Made by a program: the position numbers and the translations under genes
In this document: positions 35,317 to 45,707 of the stretch, piece after piece
Layout of the letters: each line of letters begins with the position of its first letter
How positions within the stretch are numbered: the stretch's first letter is position 1
The notes under the pieces: model-generated
What the model saw: the letters and a program-made list of their open reading frames with translations, nothing else
Told to the model about the DNA's origin: nothing
Databases searched by the model: none
From: Gottschalkiaceae bacterium SANA
GTDB lineage: Bacteria > Bacillota > Clostridia > Tissierellales > GPF-1
Direction: 5' to 3'
DNA length: 64,000 nucleotides
Assembly (NCBI GenBank): GCA_036323355.1
Contig: AP028876.1
Location: 1,364,001 to 1,428,000 of the forward strand

Positions 35317-37677
35317 GTGAAGCGGCCATGCGTCTGGGTTTCTTTGTCAGCGATTTTGGGGATATTAATGGGAGTTGCATTCCAAGCAGAGCCTTGGATT
35401 CTGTGGGTGATTTGTGCGCTGGCGATTGCTAGTTGGACCATCCTTCCTAGCAAGAGTAATCGGTTTACATGTATGAAACGGGTGATTAACCGTTGGCAGA
35501 TCCTAATTCTGTGTGGAGTGCTGCTCTTTTTTTTCCTTCGTGTATCTCAGGAGATGGATCAACGTACGCTGCTGATTCCCCAGGAACTGAATGGGGCAGC
35601 GGGGCGTGTGGTTTCTAGAGATGCAAGCGGTATGGATTTGCGTCTTGAAACCCCTGAAGAGTGGAAGAAGATTCAGGTACGAATTTGGACGGATGTTCCT
35701 CAACCTAGAGGGACAATCTTGCGGGTTTCTGGTCGTGTTGAACCCTATCAGCGGGCGGCGAATCCTGGTGGTCGTGATGAATTTCTTTGGGCGGCGTCTC
35801 AAGACTTATTATATGAAGGAAATCGATTAAAGGTGGTGAAGGTGTCTTGTCCGCCGCCTTCCCTGGAAAGCAAACTAAGAAGCGCGATCACACGTGATTT
35901 TCCTCAAGAAATTCAGGGATTGGCAACAGCCTTGCTCTTAGGGGATCGGGCAGATTTGGATGTGGAGCAACGAGAATCGATGCGCGCTCTTGGATTGAGC
36001 CATCTATTTGCGATCTCTGGATTTCATTTTGCTCTGCTGATGTTTTTCTTACGGGGAATGATTAAACGCTTGGGCGCGAGTCCTTGGCTTTCCAATGGGA
36101 TTGGTTTGATTTTGCTTTGGATGTATGGAACCATTATTGGATTTCCTATTTCTGCTTTACGCGCTCTGGTTCTGATGAGTTTCATATTTGGCGGGGAGTT
36201 GACACATTTGCGGGTAGACCGGATTAATCTTCTTTTTGCAGCGGTCTTTGTTCTTCTTTTGGTGGAACCTTTTTCGATCTATTCTTTGGGTTTTCAGCTT
36301 TCGGTTGTGGCGACTCTTTCTTTACTGGTTTTACCAAGGTGGATTCAAGCCATTTGCTTTCCACGCACCCCGATTTTAGGACGTTGGCTCTCACCGATTT
36401 TAGCGGTGCAGGTGGGGGTGTTGCCCTTGTTGATGAGGGGGTTTGGGGAGGTGTCTCTCTTTGTTTTCTTTGGGAATTTAGTATTGGCACCCCTTTTTGT
36501 TGGTGTGCTGGGCATTTTGTTTTTTTGGGCGGGTTCGGTGGTGGTATTTTCTGGAGTATGGATTGCACCCTTGACAGTTTGGGTGATTTCTAGCTGGCTT
36601 GCAATTGTTGAATTCTGTTCAGCATCTTTTTTGACCTTGTTACCTGTACTTCAACCTTCCTGGTGGTCGATAGCGGGCTATTATTTTTTGTTGGTTTTCT
36701 TTTATCAGGTTTCTGTGGGAAAAATCGCCTTTTCTTTGGATCAGGGACGGCGGATATTTGCTGCCCTGATCTTTGCTCTTGTCTTAGGATTTTTCTATCC
36801 GATTCCCATACGCCTATGGGTCTTGGATGTTGGACAAGGAGATGCGATTCTTTTAACAGCTAAGAATCAATCGGTCTTATGGGATGCGGGAGGAACGCCG
36901 TTTTCTGATTGGGAAGTGGGGCGTAATCGGGTGGAGCCTGCCTTAGACGCTCTTGGAATTCGTCAGCTGGATTGGGGAATTGTGACACATTTTGATGCGG
37001 ATCATGTGGAAGGTATGGTAGAATTGGTTGAGGATCACCGGGTCAAACGGCTTGTAATTGGTCCTCATCAGACGGATAATGCATGGGTGGAACCTTTGCG
37101 GCATGTGACTGCTAATGTTCCTGTACTTTCTTTGAAGAAAGAATTAACGTTGGGACGGGGACGTGCTGTGGATATTCGCTTGCATGCACCACGCCTTCAT
37201 CAAAAGGAAAATGACAATTCGATTTTAAGTCGAATTCGAATGAATGGAACGAGGGTATTGTTGACGGGGGACATGGAAGCGGATAAGGAGAGAGAATGGC
37301 TGAAAAAATTGGATGTAAGGGCAGAGCTTCTCAAGGTCGCTCATCATGGATCAAACACGTCAACAACGGATGCATTTTTAGATCAAGTGAATCCGGAGAT
37401 TGCCTTGATTTCCGTAGGGAAGAATACATATGGACATCCGTCACCGGCTGTGGTGAAACGATTAGAAAATCGAGATATTGAAATGTATAGAACGGATCAA
37501 GAGGGCGCATTGGAAGTGCAGTTTACTCGAGACGGATATTGTGTGATTCCGTTTCGCCAGGGGCGGATCTCGTTCATGCAGTGGTGGTTGTCACGTTGGC
37601 GCCTGTGGTGTTGGTGGGGGCTTGCAATTTTGATGAGCATTGGCATAAGAGTATGGAAGACAGAGGAGAAACTATGA
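35317..37677 (+). CDS. comEC: DNA internalization channel protein ComEC/Rec2
   Basis: ComEC forms the membrane channel that carries single-stranded DNA into the cytoplasm during transformation. The 786-residue protein has N-terminal membrane segments and an OB-like domain, a competence domain with many helices (about 200-480), and a C-terminal metallo-beta-lactamase-like nuclease domain with VLDVGQGDAILL, THFDADHVEGM and KVAHHGSNTS. GTG 35317 lies seven bases after AGGTGG; GTG 35299 is an alternative. The stop overlaps the holA start. With the comEA gene at 10930 it suggests that DNA uptake capacity is retained. Confidence 0.94.
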   Translation: MKRPCVWVSLSAILGILMGVAFQAEPWILWVICALAIASWTILPSKSNRFTCMKRVINRWQILILCGVLLFFFLRVSQEMDQRTLLIPQELNGAAGRVVSRDASGMDLRLETPEEWKKIQVRIWTDVPQPRGTILRVSGRVEPYQRAANPGGRDEFLWAASQDLLYEGNRLKVVKVSCPPPSLESKLRSAITRDFPQEIQGLATALLLGDRADLDVEQRESMRALGLSHLFAISGFHFALLMFFLRGMIKRLGASPWLSNGIGLILLWMYGTIIGFPISALRALVLMSFIFGGELTHLRVDRINLLFAAVFVLLLVEPFSIYSLGFQLSVVATLSLLVLPRWIQAICFPRTPILGRWLSPILAVQVGVLPLLMRGFGEVSLFVFFGNLVLAPLFVGVLGILFFWAGSVVVFSGVWIAPLTVWVISSWLAIVEFCSASFLTLLPVLQPSWWSIAGYYFLLVFFYQVSVGKIAFSLDQGRRIFAALIFALVLGFFYPIPIRLWVLDVGQGDAILLTAKNQSVLWDAGGTPFSDWEVGRNRVEPALDALGIRQLDWGIVTHFDADHVEGMVELVEDHRVKRLVIGPHQTDNAWVEPLRHVTANVPVLSLKKELTLGRGRAVDIRLHAPRLHQKENDNSILSRIRMNGTRVLLTGDMEADKEREWLKKLDVRAELLKVAHHGSNTSTTDAFLDQVNPEIALISVGKNTYGHPSPAVVKRLENRDIEMYRTDQEGALEVQFTRDGYCVIPFRQGRISFMQWWLSRWRLWCWWGLAILMSIGIRVWKTEEKL

Positions 37678-38699
37678 GTTATCAAGTGGTGATGAAACAA
37701 ATCAAAGCGGGGAATCCATTACCGGTTATGGTCTTTTATGGAGAGGAACGCTTTTTAATGGATTGGTCTTTGGAACAATTGGAAATTGCTGTCATTGGCA
37801 AAGAGAATTTGGCTTTTAATCGAATCCGATTGGACGGAAAGACCTGTACGGAAGCGGAGATTGTGGATCAATGTGAAACCTTTTCTTTCTTTGCGCAAAA
37901 AAAGATGGTAATTGTTGATGATTATGAAGCCTTGACAACTAAGGGAAAGGGTAAACTTGCCCGGCTTGAGGCTTATGCTGCGGCACCGGCTTCTGAAACC
38001 ATTCTGATCTTTCTGTATCGGGAGGGGAAACCTGATGGCCGTAAAGCCTGTGTAAAAACGATTAAAAAAAATGGTGGTATTCTTGAGTTTGCAAGAATCG
38101 ATCGCAAAGCTCTGATGGGATGGATCACAAAACGGGTTCAGGCGGGGAAATGCCGTATTACACCGGATGCTATGGAAGCGCTGATTTCCATGACGGGTTA
38201 TCTGGATCGCAACAGTGAGTGGACCCTCTATGATATGGAAAACGAAGTGAATAAGCTTTTGGATTATGGAGATCGAAAGAGATGGATTACCTTAGAAGAG
38301 GTGGAAGCAGTTGGGATTCGTGGTTTGGAGAATGATGTATTTCGTATGGTGGACGCCATTACAAGAAATCAGCCAAAGTTGGTCTTCCTTCTGGTTCACG
38401 ATCTCTTGGAGAGCGGAGAGGCGGTTGAAAAGATTCTTTATATGATTGCCCGACAGTTTCGTTTATTGGCCTTGGCGAAACTCCATCTTGCCAAGGGCTA
38501 TGGTCCTTCGGAATTGGCCAAGCGTATGAAGGTGCAGCCTTTTGTGGCCAAGCGGCTTGTGGCTCAAGCAACTCCGGTGACGCAAAAAGCCTTGGATACT
38601 CATCTTGAACAATGTATTGATGCGGATCAGGCTATTAAAACGGGACAGGACCGCAACCTGACGTTAGAGATGCTTTTGGCGCAATTGGTGAGCAAATAG
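37674..38699 (+). CDS. holA: DNA polymerase III delta subunit
   Basis: The delta subunit opens the beta clamp within the clamp loader. The 341-residue protein has the typical N-terminal VMVFYGEERFLMDW segment, a degenerate nucleotide-binding fold with FFAQKKMVIVDDYEAL, and the C-terminal collar helices (NDVFRMVDAITRNQP, IARQFRLLALAK). ATG 37674 overlaps the comEC stop by four bases; the longer open frame upstream lies inside comEC. The comEC-holA-rpsT order is typical of Bacillota. Confidence 0.93.
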   Translation: MSYQVVMKQIKAGNPLPVMVFYGEERFLMDWSLEQLEIAVIGKENLAFNRIRLDGKTCTEAEIVDQCETFSFFAQKKMVIVDDYEALTTKGKGKLARLEAYAAAPASETILIFLYREGKPDGRKACVKTIKKNGGILEFARIDRKALMGWITKRVQAGKCRITPDAMEALISMTGYLDRNSEWTLYDMENEVNKLLDYGDRKRWITLEEVEAVGIRGLENDVFRMVDAITRNQPKLVFLLVHDLLESGEAVEKILYMIARQFRLLALAKLHLAKGYGPSELAKRMKVQPFVAKRLVAQATPVTQKALDTHLEQCIDADQAIKTGQDRNLTLEMLLAQLVSK

Positions 38700-38708
38700 C
38701 GTATAAAA

Positions 38709-38736
38709 AAAGAAGCTTCCAAGTGGAAGCTTCTTT
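38709..38736. terminator. Bidirectional terminator between holA and rpsT
   Basis: AAAGAAGCTTCCA and TGGAAGCTTCTTT form a perfect 13-bp stem with a 2-base apex. It serves the convergent holA and rpsT genes. Confidence 0.92.
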
Positions 38737-38748
38737 ATGCATTATCAT

Positions 38749-39012
38749 CTATGCCAATGTGTTTAGTCTTCGGTGAAGTCGACCAACTTTACGAGAAGAA
38801 GTTTCTTTTTTGAATACACCTTTAGAAGTAGCTTTGTCAATTGTTGATTCAACATCATGTAACAACGCTTTTGCTTCTTCAGTATTTCCAGCCTCAAGAG
38901 CCAGTTCGAACTTTTTAATTAGTCCTTTGACTTCGGTTTTTCGACTACGGTTTATCGCCGTTTTTGTTTGAGTAACTAAAACACGTTTTTTCGCAGATTT
39001 GATATTTGCCAT
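38749..39012 (-). CDS. rpsT: 30S ribosomal protein S20
   Basis: S20 binds 16S rRNA early in 30S assembly. The 87-residue protein begins MANIKSAKKRVLVTQTK, with NRSRKTEVKGLIKKFE and the C-terminal KGVFKKETSSRKVGRLHRRLNTL typical of the family. A GGGAGGTG site precedes the start on the minus strand, and a TATAAT candidate lies in the divergent region shared with lepA. Confidence 0.98.
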   Translation of the reverse strand: MANIKSAKKRVLVTQTKTAINRSRKTEVKGLIKKFELALEAGNTEEAKALLHDVESTIDKATSKGVFKKETSSRKVGRLHRRLNTLA

Positions 39013-39084
39013 GGATTTTCACCTCCCTGATTAAAACAACACTCGTAATTATACTATGAAGTAGTAGAAAAAGCAAGCGGTCAG

Positions 39085-39093
39085 TGGTATAAT
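39085..39093 (+). promoter_or_regulatory. Extended -10 promoter of lepA
   Basis: TGGTATAAT at 39085-39093 combines a TG extension with a consensus TATAAT. No good -35 is seen, as is common with extended -10 promoters. It lies 48 bases ahead of the lepA start. Confidence 0.65.
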
Positions 39094-39140
39094 TTAAAGG
39101 TGCCATTTTAGAAAGAAATAGGAGTTCGATGGAGGAGTAA

Positions 39141-40952
39141 ATGAATCGACAGCAACATATAAGAAACTTTTCGATTATTGCGCATATCGACCATGGGAAG
39201 TCTACCCTGGCGGATCGCTTGATAGAAGAAACAGGTATGTTAACTCAACGTGAAATGCAAAATCAAATTTTAGATAGTATGGATTTAGAGCGGGAGCGTG
39301 GGATCACCATTAAGCTAAATGCAACCCGTCTAGTGTATAAGGCGGATGACGGGGATGAATATGTATTGAACTTAATTGATACCCCAGGTCACGTCGACTT
39401 CCATTATGAAGTATCTCGATCCTTAGCTGCCTGTGAAGGGGCACTTTTGGTGGTGGATGCCGCTCAGGGAATTGAAGCACAGACTTTGGCGAATGTCTAT
39501 TTGGCTTTGGAACAGGACCTAGAGATTGTCCCTGTGATAAACAAGATTGATCTACCAAGCGCAAGACCAGAAGAGATCAAGCAAGAAATTGAGGATGTAA
39601 TTGGCTTGGATTGTGAAGAGGCACCCTTGGTTTCTGCTAAAGCGGGATTGAATATCAGAGACGTGTTAGAATCTTTGGTTAAAAATGTGCCAGCACCAAC
39701 TGGAGATGAAGGCGCACCTCTTAAGGCTTTGATCTTTGACTCTTATTACGACAGCTACAAAGGTGTTGTTGTGGATATCCGCGTGATGGATGGTGCGGTG
39801 AAACGGGGCGACAAGATTTTGATGATGGCAACTGATACTGAATTAGAAGTGACGGAAGTGGGTGTATTTACGCCAAGCATGACACCGATTGATGAATTGA
39901 AGGCCGGTGACGTTGGGTATTTAGCAGCCAGCATCAAAGAGGTTCGCTTGGCACAAGTGGGCGATACCATTACGGAAGCGGAACGTCCGACTGCGGAGGC
40001 TTTGCCAGGCTATAAAAAAGCAACGTCCATGGTATTCTGTGGAATCTATCCGGCTGAGGGTGAGGATTATAACAATGTACGCGATGCCCTAGAAAAATTA
40101 CAGGTTAATGATGCGGCACTATCCTTTGAACCAGAAACATCAGTTGCCTTGGGATTTGGATTTCGATGTGGATTTTTGGGTCTTTTACATCTAGAAATTA
40201 TTCAGGAACGTTTGGAGCGTGAGTTTGACCTAAATTTGGTAACGACCGCACCGAGTGTTATTTACCGTCTTACTTTGACTTCGGGCGAGGTGGTTGAGAT
40301 TCAAAATCCAACAAACTTCCCCGAGACAACCTTGATTGAAACGATGGAAGAACCCATTGTCGAAGTTAATATCATGTCGCCGACGGATTTTGTCGGACCG
40401 ATTATGGATTTATGTCAGACACGACGGGCTGTCTTTAAGGATATGGAGTATCTGGAAGAGACTCGTGTGATGATTCATTATGATATGCCTTTGAATGAAG
40501 TGATCTACGATTTCTTCGATGCCTTAAAATCTCGTACCAAGGGCTATGCGTCTATGGATTATGAGATGAAGGGGTATCAGGTGTCAAAATTGGTACGGTT
40601 GGATATGTTGATCAATGGAGAATTGGTGGATGCTTTTTCCATTATTGTTCATGAAGAGACAGCCTATCAACGCGCGCGTCAGATTGCGGAACGTTTGAGG
40701 GAAGTGATTCCTCGTCATCAATTTACCGTGCCGATTCAGGCGACCATTGGTAGCAAGGTAATTGCTCGGGAGACGATTCGTGCCTTGCGCAAAGATGTCT
40801 TGGCCAAGTGTTACGGTGGCGATATTTCACGAAAGAAGAAGTTGTTGTCGAAACAAAAGGAAGGCAAGAAACGAATGCGCCAAGTTGGATCCGTATCGGT
40901 TCCACAGGAAGCATTCTTAGCAGTATTGAAATTTGATAGCTCGAAAAAATAG
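39141..40952 (+). CDS. lepA: Elongation factor 4 (LepA)
   Basis: LepA is a ribosome-associated GTPase that helps translation initiation and back-translocation. The 603-residue protein has G1 AHIDHGKST near residue 15, the RGITIK switch, DTPGHVDF as G3, and NKIDLPSA as G4. The EF-G-like domains III and V and the unique C-terminal domain follow, with [28 protein letters not shown] near the end. ATG 39141 follows GATGGAGGAG. In spore formers gpr and spoIIP commonly precede it; here only rpsT does. Confidence 0.98.
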   Translation: MNRQQHIRNFSIIAHIDHGKSTLADRLIEETGMLTQREMQNQILDSMDLERERGITIKLNATRLVYKADDGDEYVLNLIDTPGHVDFHYEVSRSLAACEGALLVVDAAQGIEAQTLANVYLALEQDLEIVPVINKIDLPSARPEEIKQEIEDVIGLDCEEAPLVSAKAGLNIRDVLESLVKNVPAPTGDEGAPLKALIFDSYYDSYKGVVVDIRVMDGAVKRGDKILMMATDTELEVTEVGVFTPSMTPIDELKAGDVGYLAASIKEVRLAQVGDTITEAERPTAEALPGYKKATSMVFCGIYPAEGEDYNNVRDALEKLQVNDAALSFEPETSVALGFGFRCGFLGLLHLEIIQERLEREFDLNLVTTAPSVIYRLTLTSGEVVEIQNPTNFPETTLIETMEEPIVEVNIMSPTDFVGPIMDLCQTRRAVFKDMEYLEETRVMIHYDMPLNEVIYDFFDALKSRTKGYASMDYEMKGYQVSKLVRLDMLINGELVDAFSIIVHEETAYQRARQIAERLREVIPRHQFTVPIQATIGSKVIARETIRALRKDVLAKCYGGDISRKKKLLSKQKEGKKRMRQVGSVSVPQEAFLAVLKFDSSKK

Positions 40953-40955
40953 AAG

Positions 40956-40980
40956 AAAGGTCCGATTTGGACCTTTTTTC
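40956..40980 (+). terminator. Intrinsic terminator after lepA
   Basis: AAAGGTCC and GGACCTTT form an 8-bp stem with a GATTT loop, followed by T. Confidence 0.85.
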
Positions 40981-41000
40981 CGTGAAAGAAGGGAAGAAAC

Positions 41001-42134
41001 ATGAAAAAACAAAGAATGGCTATTTATGTGCATATTCCATTTTGTGTTCGAAAATGCCGATATTGTGATTTTCTTTCTTTTCCGTGGGATTCCGTTAAGG
41101 CTGAAGTGTATGTGGCGGATCTTTTGAAGGAAATCGGTCAGGCAGATTGGTCTCGTGTAGAATATATTGAAAGCATATTTATCGGCGGAGGAACGCCAAG
41201 TTTGCTGGCAGCTTCTGTAATTGGAGAAATTCTGGAAACGATTTTCGCGAAAGCACCCCTATCGAGGGATTGTGAGATTTCTATGGAGGCGAACCCGGGA
41301 ACGGTGGATCTTAAACAGTTAAAAGCCTTGCGGAAATTTGGGATCAACCGGATCAGCTTGGGGGCACAGTGTTTCCAACCGGAAATCTTAAAAAAGTTGG
41401 GCCGAATACATGATGACAAGACCATTGAAAAGACAGCGAGAGATGTGGTTGAGGCAGGGTTTTCAAATTGGAATCTCGACTTGATGTTTGATCTGCCAGG
41501 CCAGGGGATTGAAGACGTAGAAGAGAGTATTAGGCGCGCTATTGCCCTTTCTCCAACACATCTTTCCTATTATAGCCTGATTGTTGAATCTGGAACGCCC
41601 TTCTATGAAGAATGGGAAGAAGGTCGTTTGCCGATGGCGACGGAGGAAGGGAACCGAGCCCTCTATCATCACGGACGGCGATTGATGGAAGCGGCTGGTT
41701 ATCATCAGTATGAAATTTCGAACTTTGCAAAGAGAGGAAAGGCGTGCAGGCAGAACCTTGCTTATTGGCGGCGTCGCCCGTATCTTGGGTTTGGATTGGG
41801 TGCGGCTTCTATGGAAGAAAATTCTCGCTACATCAACCCTCGTGACTTTCAAATCTATCACAGTCGGATCAGCCAAGGTGCGATGGTGAGAGAATTGGAA
41901 GAAAGCATGGGGGTTCAAGAAGCCTTATCGGAGGCGATGATCTTAGGTCTTCGTTTGACCCATGGAATTTCCATGGCTGAATTAATTGGAAAATTTGGAT
42001 CAGAAGTGGACTCGATTCGACCATTGATTATCGAGCAGCAGCGCCTGGGCTTGCTCATTCCTGGTGAAGAGCGGATTGCTTTGACGGAAGCGGGGATGGA
42101 TTTGGCCAATCAAGTAATGATAAATTTTTTGTAA
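41001..42134 (+). CDS. hemW: Heme chaperone HemW (radical SAM, coproporphyrinogen oxidase-like)
   Basis: HemW is a HemN-like radical SAM protein that binds and transfers heme instead of oxidising coproporphyrinogen. The cluster motif CVRKCRYCDF is near residues 14-23, followed by the FIGGGTPS loop and the C-terminal HemN domain. The length of 377 and the three-Cys motif without the fourth Cys seen in HemN favour HemW. The lepA-hemW-hrcA order is standard in Bacillota. GAAGGGAAGAAAC precedes the ATG. Confidence 0.93.
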   Translation: MKKQRMAIYVHIPFCVRKCRYCDFLSFPWDSVKAEVYVADLLKEIGQADWSRVEYIESIFIGGGTPSLLAASVIGEILETIFAKAPLSRDCEISMEANPGTVDLKQLKALRKFGINRISLGAQCFQPEILKKLGRIHDDKTIEKTARDVVEAGFSNWNLDLMFDLPGQGIEDVEESIRRAIALSPTHLSYYSLIVESGTPFYEEWEEGRLPMATEEGNRALYHHGRRLMEAAGYHQYEISNFAKRGKACRQNLAYWRRRPYLGFGLGAASMEENSRYINPRDFQIYHSRISQGAMVRELEESMGVQEALSEAMILGLRLTHGISMAELIGKFGSEVDSIRPLIIEQQRLGLLIPGEERIALTEAGMDLANQVMINFL

Positions 42135-42140
42135 AGTGTA

Positions 42141-42169
42141 TTGACAAGGGTTTTGAATAGTGGTAATTT
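42141..42169 (+). promoter_or_regulatory. Promoter of the hrcA-grpE-dnaK-dnaJ operon
   Basis: TTGACA (42141-42146) and TAATTT (42164-42169) are 17 bases apart. The CIRCE repressor site begins 14 bases downstream. Confidence 0.82.
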
Positions 42170-42183
42170 AAGTACAGAAGGTG

Positions 42184-42210
42184 TTAGCACTCCTCTCGAA
42201 TGAGTGCTAA
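42184..42210 (+). promoter_or_regulatory. CIRCE operator (HrcA-binding site)
   Basis: TTAGCACTC and GAGTGCTAA are exact inverted repeats with a 9-base spacer, the canonical CIRCE element. It sits 21 bases upstream of hrcA, downstream of the promoter, so HrcA represses its own operon. Confidence 0.99.
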
Positions 42211-42231
42211 CAATAGAAAAGGAGGGCTGAG

Positions 42232-43269
42232 ATGAAGAACGATGAACGAAAGTTGATGATCCTTCAAGCGATTATTCTGAATTATATTTCGAATCCAGAA
42301 CCTGTCGGGTCAAGAACCATTCAAAAAAAGTATGACCTTGGTGTCAGTCCTGCGACGATTCGAAATGAAATGTCTGACTTGGAGGAATTGGGATTGTTGA
42401 TTCAACCTCATACTTCAGCCGGACGAATTCCTTCGGATAAAGCTTTTCGCCTTTATGTAGATCGGTTGATGGATTTACAGCAGATTGCTTTTGCACAACA
42501 GCGAAGCATTCATAATTCTCTTCTGAACGATTTGTCAGAAGTAGAAAAAATTGTTGAGAATAGTGCCAAACTATTGAGTCAATTGACCGAGTATACGACC
42601 TTTGCCATTTCGCCGAAGATTGAGCAGGATACTCTGAAGCGAATCCGATTGATCCCGGTCGATGGGACAAAAACTTTGGTGGTTTTGATCACCGTTGGAG
42701 GTATTGTTAAAGATTTTATTATCCGCAACGAGTCGAATATCGAGGAAAATCAATTAAACTTGATTTCTGAATTTTTGACAGAAAAGCTGGAGAATACACC
42801 GATCTATCAATTGGGCTATATTATCGATAATGTATTAATGGATGAGTTGGAGAGTATGCGGTTTTCTGCAAGATCCCTTTTGCCCATGATCAATAATACC
42901 CTTTCAGAAATTAATGATACAAAGATTTTTGCCAATGGGGTTTTGAATATTTTTAATTTCCCTGATTATCAGGATTTTGATCGTGCGCAATCACTTGTGA
43001 AGTTTATGCAGACCAAGGGAAATGTTAAAGATATGTTATTGAATTCTGGCGGAGCGGGAGATGTGCGAATTACCATTGGGAGAGAAAATCTTTACGATGT
43101 TTTGAAGGCGTGTACCATGATTACAGCAACTTATACATTGAAAGGACAAACCGTTGGAAAATTGGCCCTTGTCGGCCCAACGAATATGGATTATGGGAAA
43201 ATTATTCCCTTGATGCGATCTGTAGCAAGAGAGGTCAATGAAATTTTGGCTGAGTATTATGAAACATAA
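42232..43269 (+). CDS. hrcA: Heat-inducible transcription repressor HrcA
   Basis: HrcA binds CIRCE and represses class I heat-shock genes; GroEL is its usual folding partner. The 345-residue protein has an N-terminal winged helix (LGVSPATIRNEMSDLEELGLL, then HTSAGRIPSDKAFRLYVD) and a GAF-like C-terminal domain ending with ALVGPTNMDYGKIIPLM. AAGGAGGGCTGAG precedes the ATG. It leads the hrcA-grpE-dnaK-dnaJ operon under its own CIRCE control. Confidence 0.98.
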   Translation: MKNDERKLMILQAIILNYISNPEPVGSRTIQKKYDLGVSPATIRNEMSDLEELGLLIQPHTSAGRIPSDKAFRLYVDRLMDLQQIAFAQQRSIHNSLLNDLSEVEKIVENSAKLLSQLTEYTTFAISPKIEQDTLKRIRLIPVDGTKTLVVLITVGGIVKDFIIRNESNIEENQLNLISEFLTEKLENTPIYQLGYIIDNVLMDELESMRFSARSLLPMINNTLSEINDTKIFANGVLNIFNFPDYQDFDRAQSLVKFMQTKGNVKDMLLNSGGAGDVRITIGRENLYDVLKACTMITATYTLKGQTVGKLALVGPTNMDYGKIIPLMRSVAREVNEILAEYYET

Positions 43270-43285
43270 GAAAGAGGTGGATGGC

Positions 43286-43864
43286 TTGACAGAAGAGTTG
43301 AAGAAAGAAGAAGTAGAACGAGAGGAAGACGCGGTAGAGCCGGAGGACGAAACCCTGGAAGAACCGTTAGAAGAAGAAGCGGGTGTTGAGGACGAGAAAG
43401 AGGATGAATTGAAGACGACGAAAAAGAAATTGGAAGAGATGAATGAACGGTACTTGCGCGTTCAGGCAGAATATGCCAATTATCGAAATCGAACAGAGCG
43501 TGAGAAGTCAGACATTCATCAGCGAGCTGGCGAGTCTATTGTGAAGAATCTCTTGGAAGTAAAAGACAATTTTGAACGTGCTCTTTCATCGGTAACCGAT
43601 GAAGAAAAGGAATTGAGTTTTTATCAAGGCGTTGAAATGGTTGCCAATCAATTTGGTGAAATCTTAGGGGATAATGGTCTGAAAGAGATTGAAGCCATGG
43701 GAAGTCCATTTGATCCAAATCGGCATCAAGCTGTGATGCAAATGGCAGATGAAGAAGCAGAACCCAATCACGTAATCCAAGTCTTACAAAAAGGCTATCA
43801 ATATGGAGAAAAAGTATTGCGACCTAGTATGGTGGTCGTTTCAAAACAGAAGGAGGAAGAATAA
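43286..43864 (+). CDS. grpE: Nucleotide exchange factor GrpE
   Basis: GrpE releases ADP from DnaK. The N-terminal 60 residues are very acidic ([15 protein letters not shown]) and likely disordered. A long coiled-coil helix follows ([18 protein letters not shown]), then the beta-wing with [18 protein letters not shown]-type sequence and the PSMVVVSK end. TTG 43286 was chosen because GAGGTGG lies five bases upstream; ATG codons at 43238 and 43259 lie in the hrcA end without a binding site. Length is 192 residues. Confidence 0.95.
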   Translation: MTEELKKEEVEREEDAVEPEDETLEEPLEEEAGVEDEKEDELKTTKKKLEEMNERYLRVQAEYANYRNRTEREKSDIHQRAGESIVKNLLEVKDNFERALSSVTDEEKELSFYQGVEMVANQFGEILGDNGLKEIEAMGSPFDPNRHQAVMQMADEEAEPNHVIQVLQKGYQYGEKVLRPSMVVVSKQKEEE

Positions 43865-43866
43865 TC

Positions 43867-45702
43867 ATGGGAAAAATTATTGGTATTGATTTAGGAACAA
43901 CAAACTCGTGCGTATCAGTTATGGAGGGTGGCTCACCTGTTGTCATTCCAAACGCAGAAGGAAATAGAACAACACCATCAATCGTTGCATTCGCAAAAGA
44001 TGGGGAAAGACTGGTTGGAGAAACTGCAAAGAACCAAGCAATTACAAATCCAGACCGCACGATTGCTTCAATCAAGCGTGAAATGGGATCTGATTTTCAT
44101 GTAAAGATTGATGACAAGAACTATTCTCCACAAGAAATCTCGGCGATGGTTTTAATGAAAATGAAAAAAGATGCTGAGGCATATTTGGGTGAAACAGTTA
44201 CGGAAGCAGTGATTACCGTACCTGCATACTTTACTGACAGCCAGCGTCAAGCGACAAAAGACGCGGGACGAATTGCCGGTTTGGAAGTAAAGAGAATTAT
44301 TAACGAGCCGACTGCGGCTTCATTAGCATATGGAATGGATAAAGAAGACGAGCATCAAACCATAATGGTATTTGACTTGGGCGGCGGTACATTCGACGTA
44401 TCTGTTTTGGAATTAGGAGATGGCGTATTCGAAGTATTGGCTACAAAAGGCGATAACCATTTGGGTGGTGACGACTTTGATGAAGCGGTAATTAATTATT
44501 TGGCTGATCAATTTAAAAAAGATAATGGTATTGATCTTCGTGTTGACAAAATGAGTCTTCAACGTTTGAAAGATGCGGCAGAAAAAGCGAAGAAGGAATT
44601 GTCTTCTAAAATTCAAACCAATATTAATCTTCCCTTTATTACAGCCAATGCATCAGGACCTTTGCATATGAATATTGACTTGTCTCGTGCGAAATTCAAT
44701 GAATTGACAGCACATTTGGTTGAACGTACGGTAGGACCGACTAAAAATGCTTTGAAAGATGCTGGCGTTTCAGCGAGTGAAATTGATCGCGTGATCTTGG
44801 TTGGTGGGTCGACAAGAACACCTGCTGTTCAAGAAGCGGTGAAAAACATTACAGGCAAAGAACCGACCAAGGGTGTTAATCCGGATGAGGTTGTTGCTTT
44901 GGGCGCTGCTATTCAAGGTGGCGTATTGAGCGGCGATGTTAAAGACGTCTTGTTATTGGATGTTACACCATTGTCATTGGGTATCGAGACTTTGGGCGGT
45001 GTAAGCACAATCTTGATTGAGAGAAACACAACAATTCCAACAAAGAAAAGCCAAGTCTTCTCTACAGCGGCAGACAGCCAAACGGCTGTAGATATTCATG
45101 TTGTTCAGGGCGAACGTAAATTTGCCAATGATAATGTGACTTTGGGTCGCTTCCAATTAGATGGAATTGCACCGGCGCAACGTGGTATTCCTCAAATTGA
45201 AGTTGGTTTTGATATTGATGCCAACGGTATTGTAAGTGTAACAGCGAAGGACCTGGGAACAGGAAAAGAGCAGCATATTACCATTACGGCTTCTACGAAT
45301 CTTTCTGATGACGACATTAAGAAAAAAGTAGAGGAAGCTGAGAAATTTTCAAAAGAAGATGAGCTGAAAAAAGAAAAGGTTGAGGTTCGAAATAATGCCG
45401 ATGCTTTGATCTATCAAACTGAAAAAGCAGTTACTGATTTGGGTGACAAAGTGACTGAAGAAGAGAAGACAGAGATTGATGCCAAGAAAGAAGATTTGAA
45501 GAAAGCTTTGGAATCTGATAATGTTGAGGATATCAAAGCGAAATCAGAAGCCCTTTCTCAAGCGTTCTACAAGGTGTCTGAGAAAATGTATCAACAAGCT
45601 GCGCAAGAACAACAAGCACAGCAAGGAGATGCAGGTGCTGATGCAGCTGAAGGAAATGATGATGTTGTTGACGCGGACTACGAAGTTGTAGACGACGAAT
45701 AG
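43867..45702 (+). CDS. dnaK: Chaperone DnaK (Hsp70)
   Basis: DnaK is the ATP-dependent Hsp70 chaperone. The 611-residue protein has the phosphate loop [12 protein letters not shown] at residues 4-15, the second signature [13 protein letters not shown], the third [14 protein letters not shown], a substrate-binding domain, and an acidic tail ending YEVVDDE. AAGGAGGAAGA overlaps the grpE end. It is the third gene of the CIRCE operon. Confidence 0.99.
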   Translation: MGKIIGIDLGTTNSCVSVMEGGSPVVIPNAEGNRTTPSIVAFAKDGERLVGETAKNQAITNPDRTIASIKREMGSDFHVKIDDKNYSPQEISAMVLMKMKKDAEAYLGETVTEAVITVPAYFTDSQRQATKDAGRIAGLEVKRIINEPTAASLAYGMDKEDEHQTIMVFDLGGGTFDVSVLELGDGVFEVLATKGDNHLGGDDFDEAVINYLADQFKKDNGIDLRVDKMSLQRLKDAAEKAKKELSSKIQTNINLPFITANASGPLHMNIDLSRAKFNELTAHLVERTVGPTKNALKDAGVSASEIDRVILVGGSTRTPAVQEAVKNITGKEPTKGVNPDEVVALGAAIQGGVLSGDVKDVLLLDVTPLSLGIETLGGVSTILIERNTTIPTKKSQVFSTAADSQTAVDIHVVQGERKFANDNVTLGRFQLDGIAPAQRGIPQIEVGFDIDANGIVSVTAKDLGTGKEQHITITASTNLSDDDIKKKVEEAEKFSKEDELKKEKVEVRNNADALIYQTEKAVTDLGDKVTEEEKTEIDAKKEDLKKALESDNVEDIKAKSEALSQAFYKVSEKMYQQAAQEQQAQQGDAGADAAEGNDDVVDADYEVVDDE

Positions 45703-45707
45703 AAAAA

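Noticed and set aside
36224-36593. Open frames on both strands inside comEC (114 and 84 codons)
   Set aside because: They are out-of-frame readings of the hydrophobic membrane part of comEC with skewed composition.
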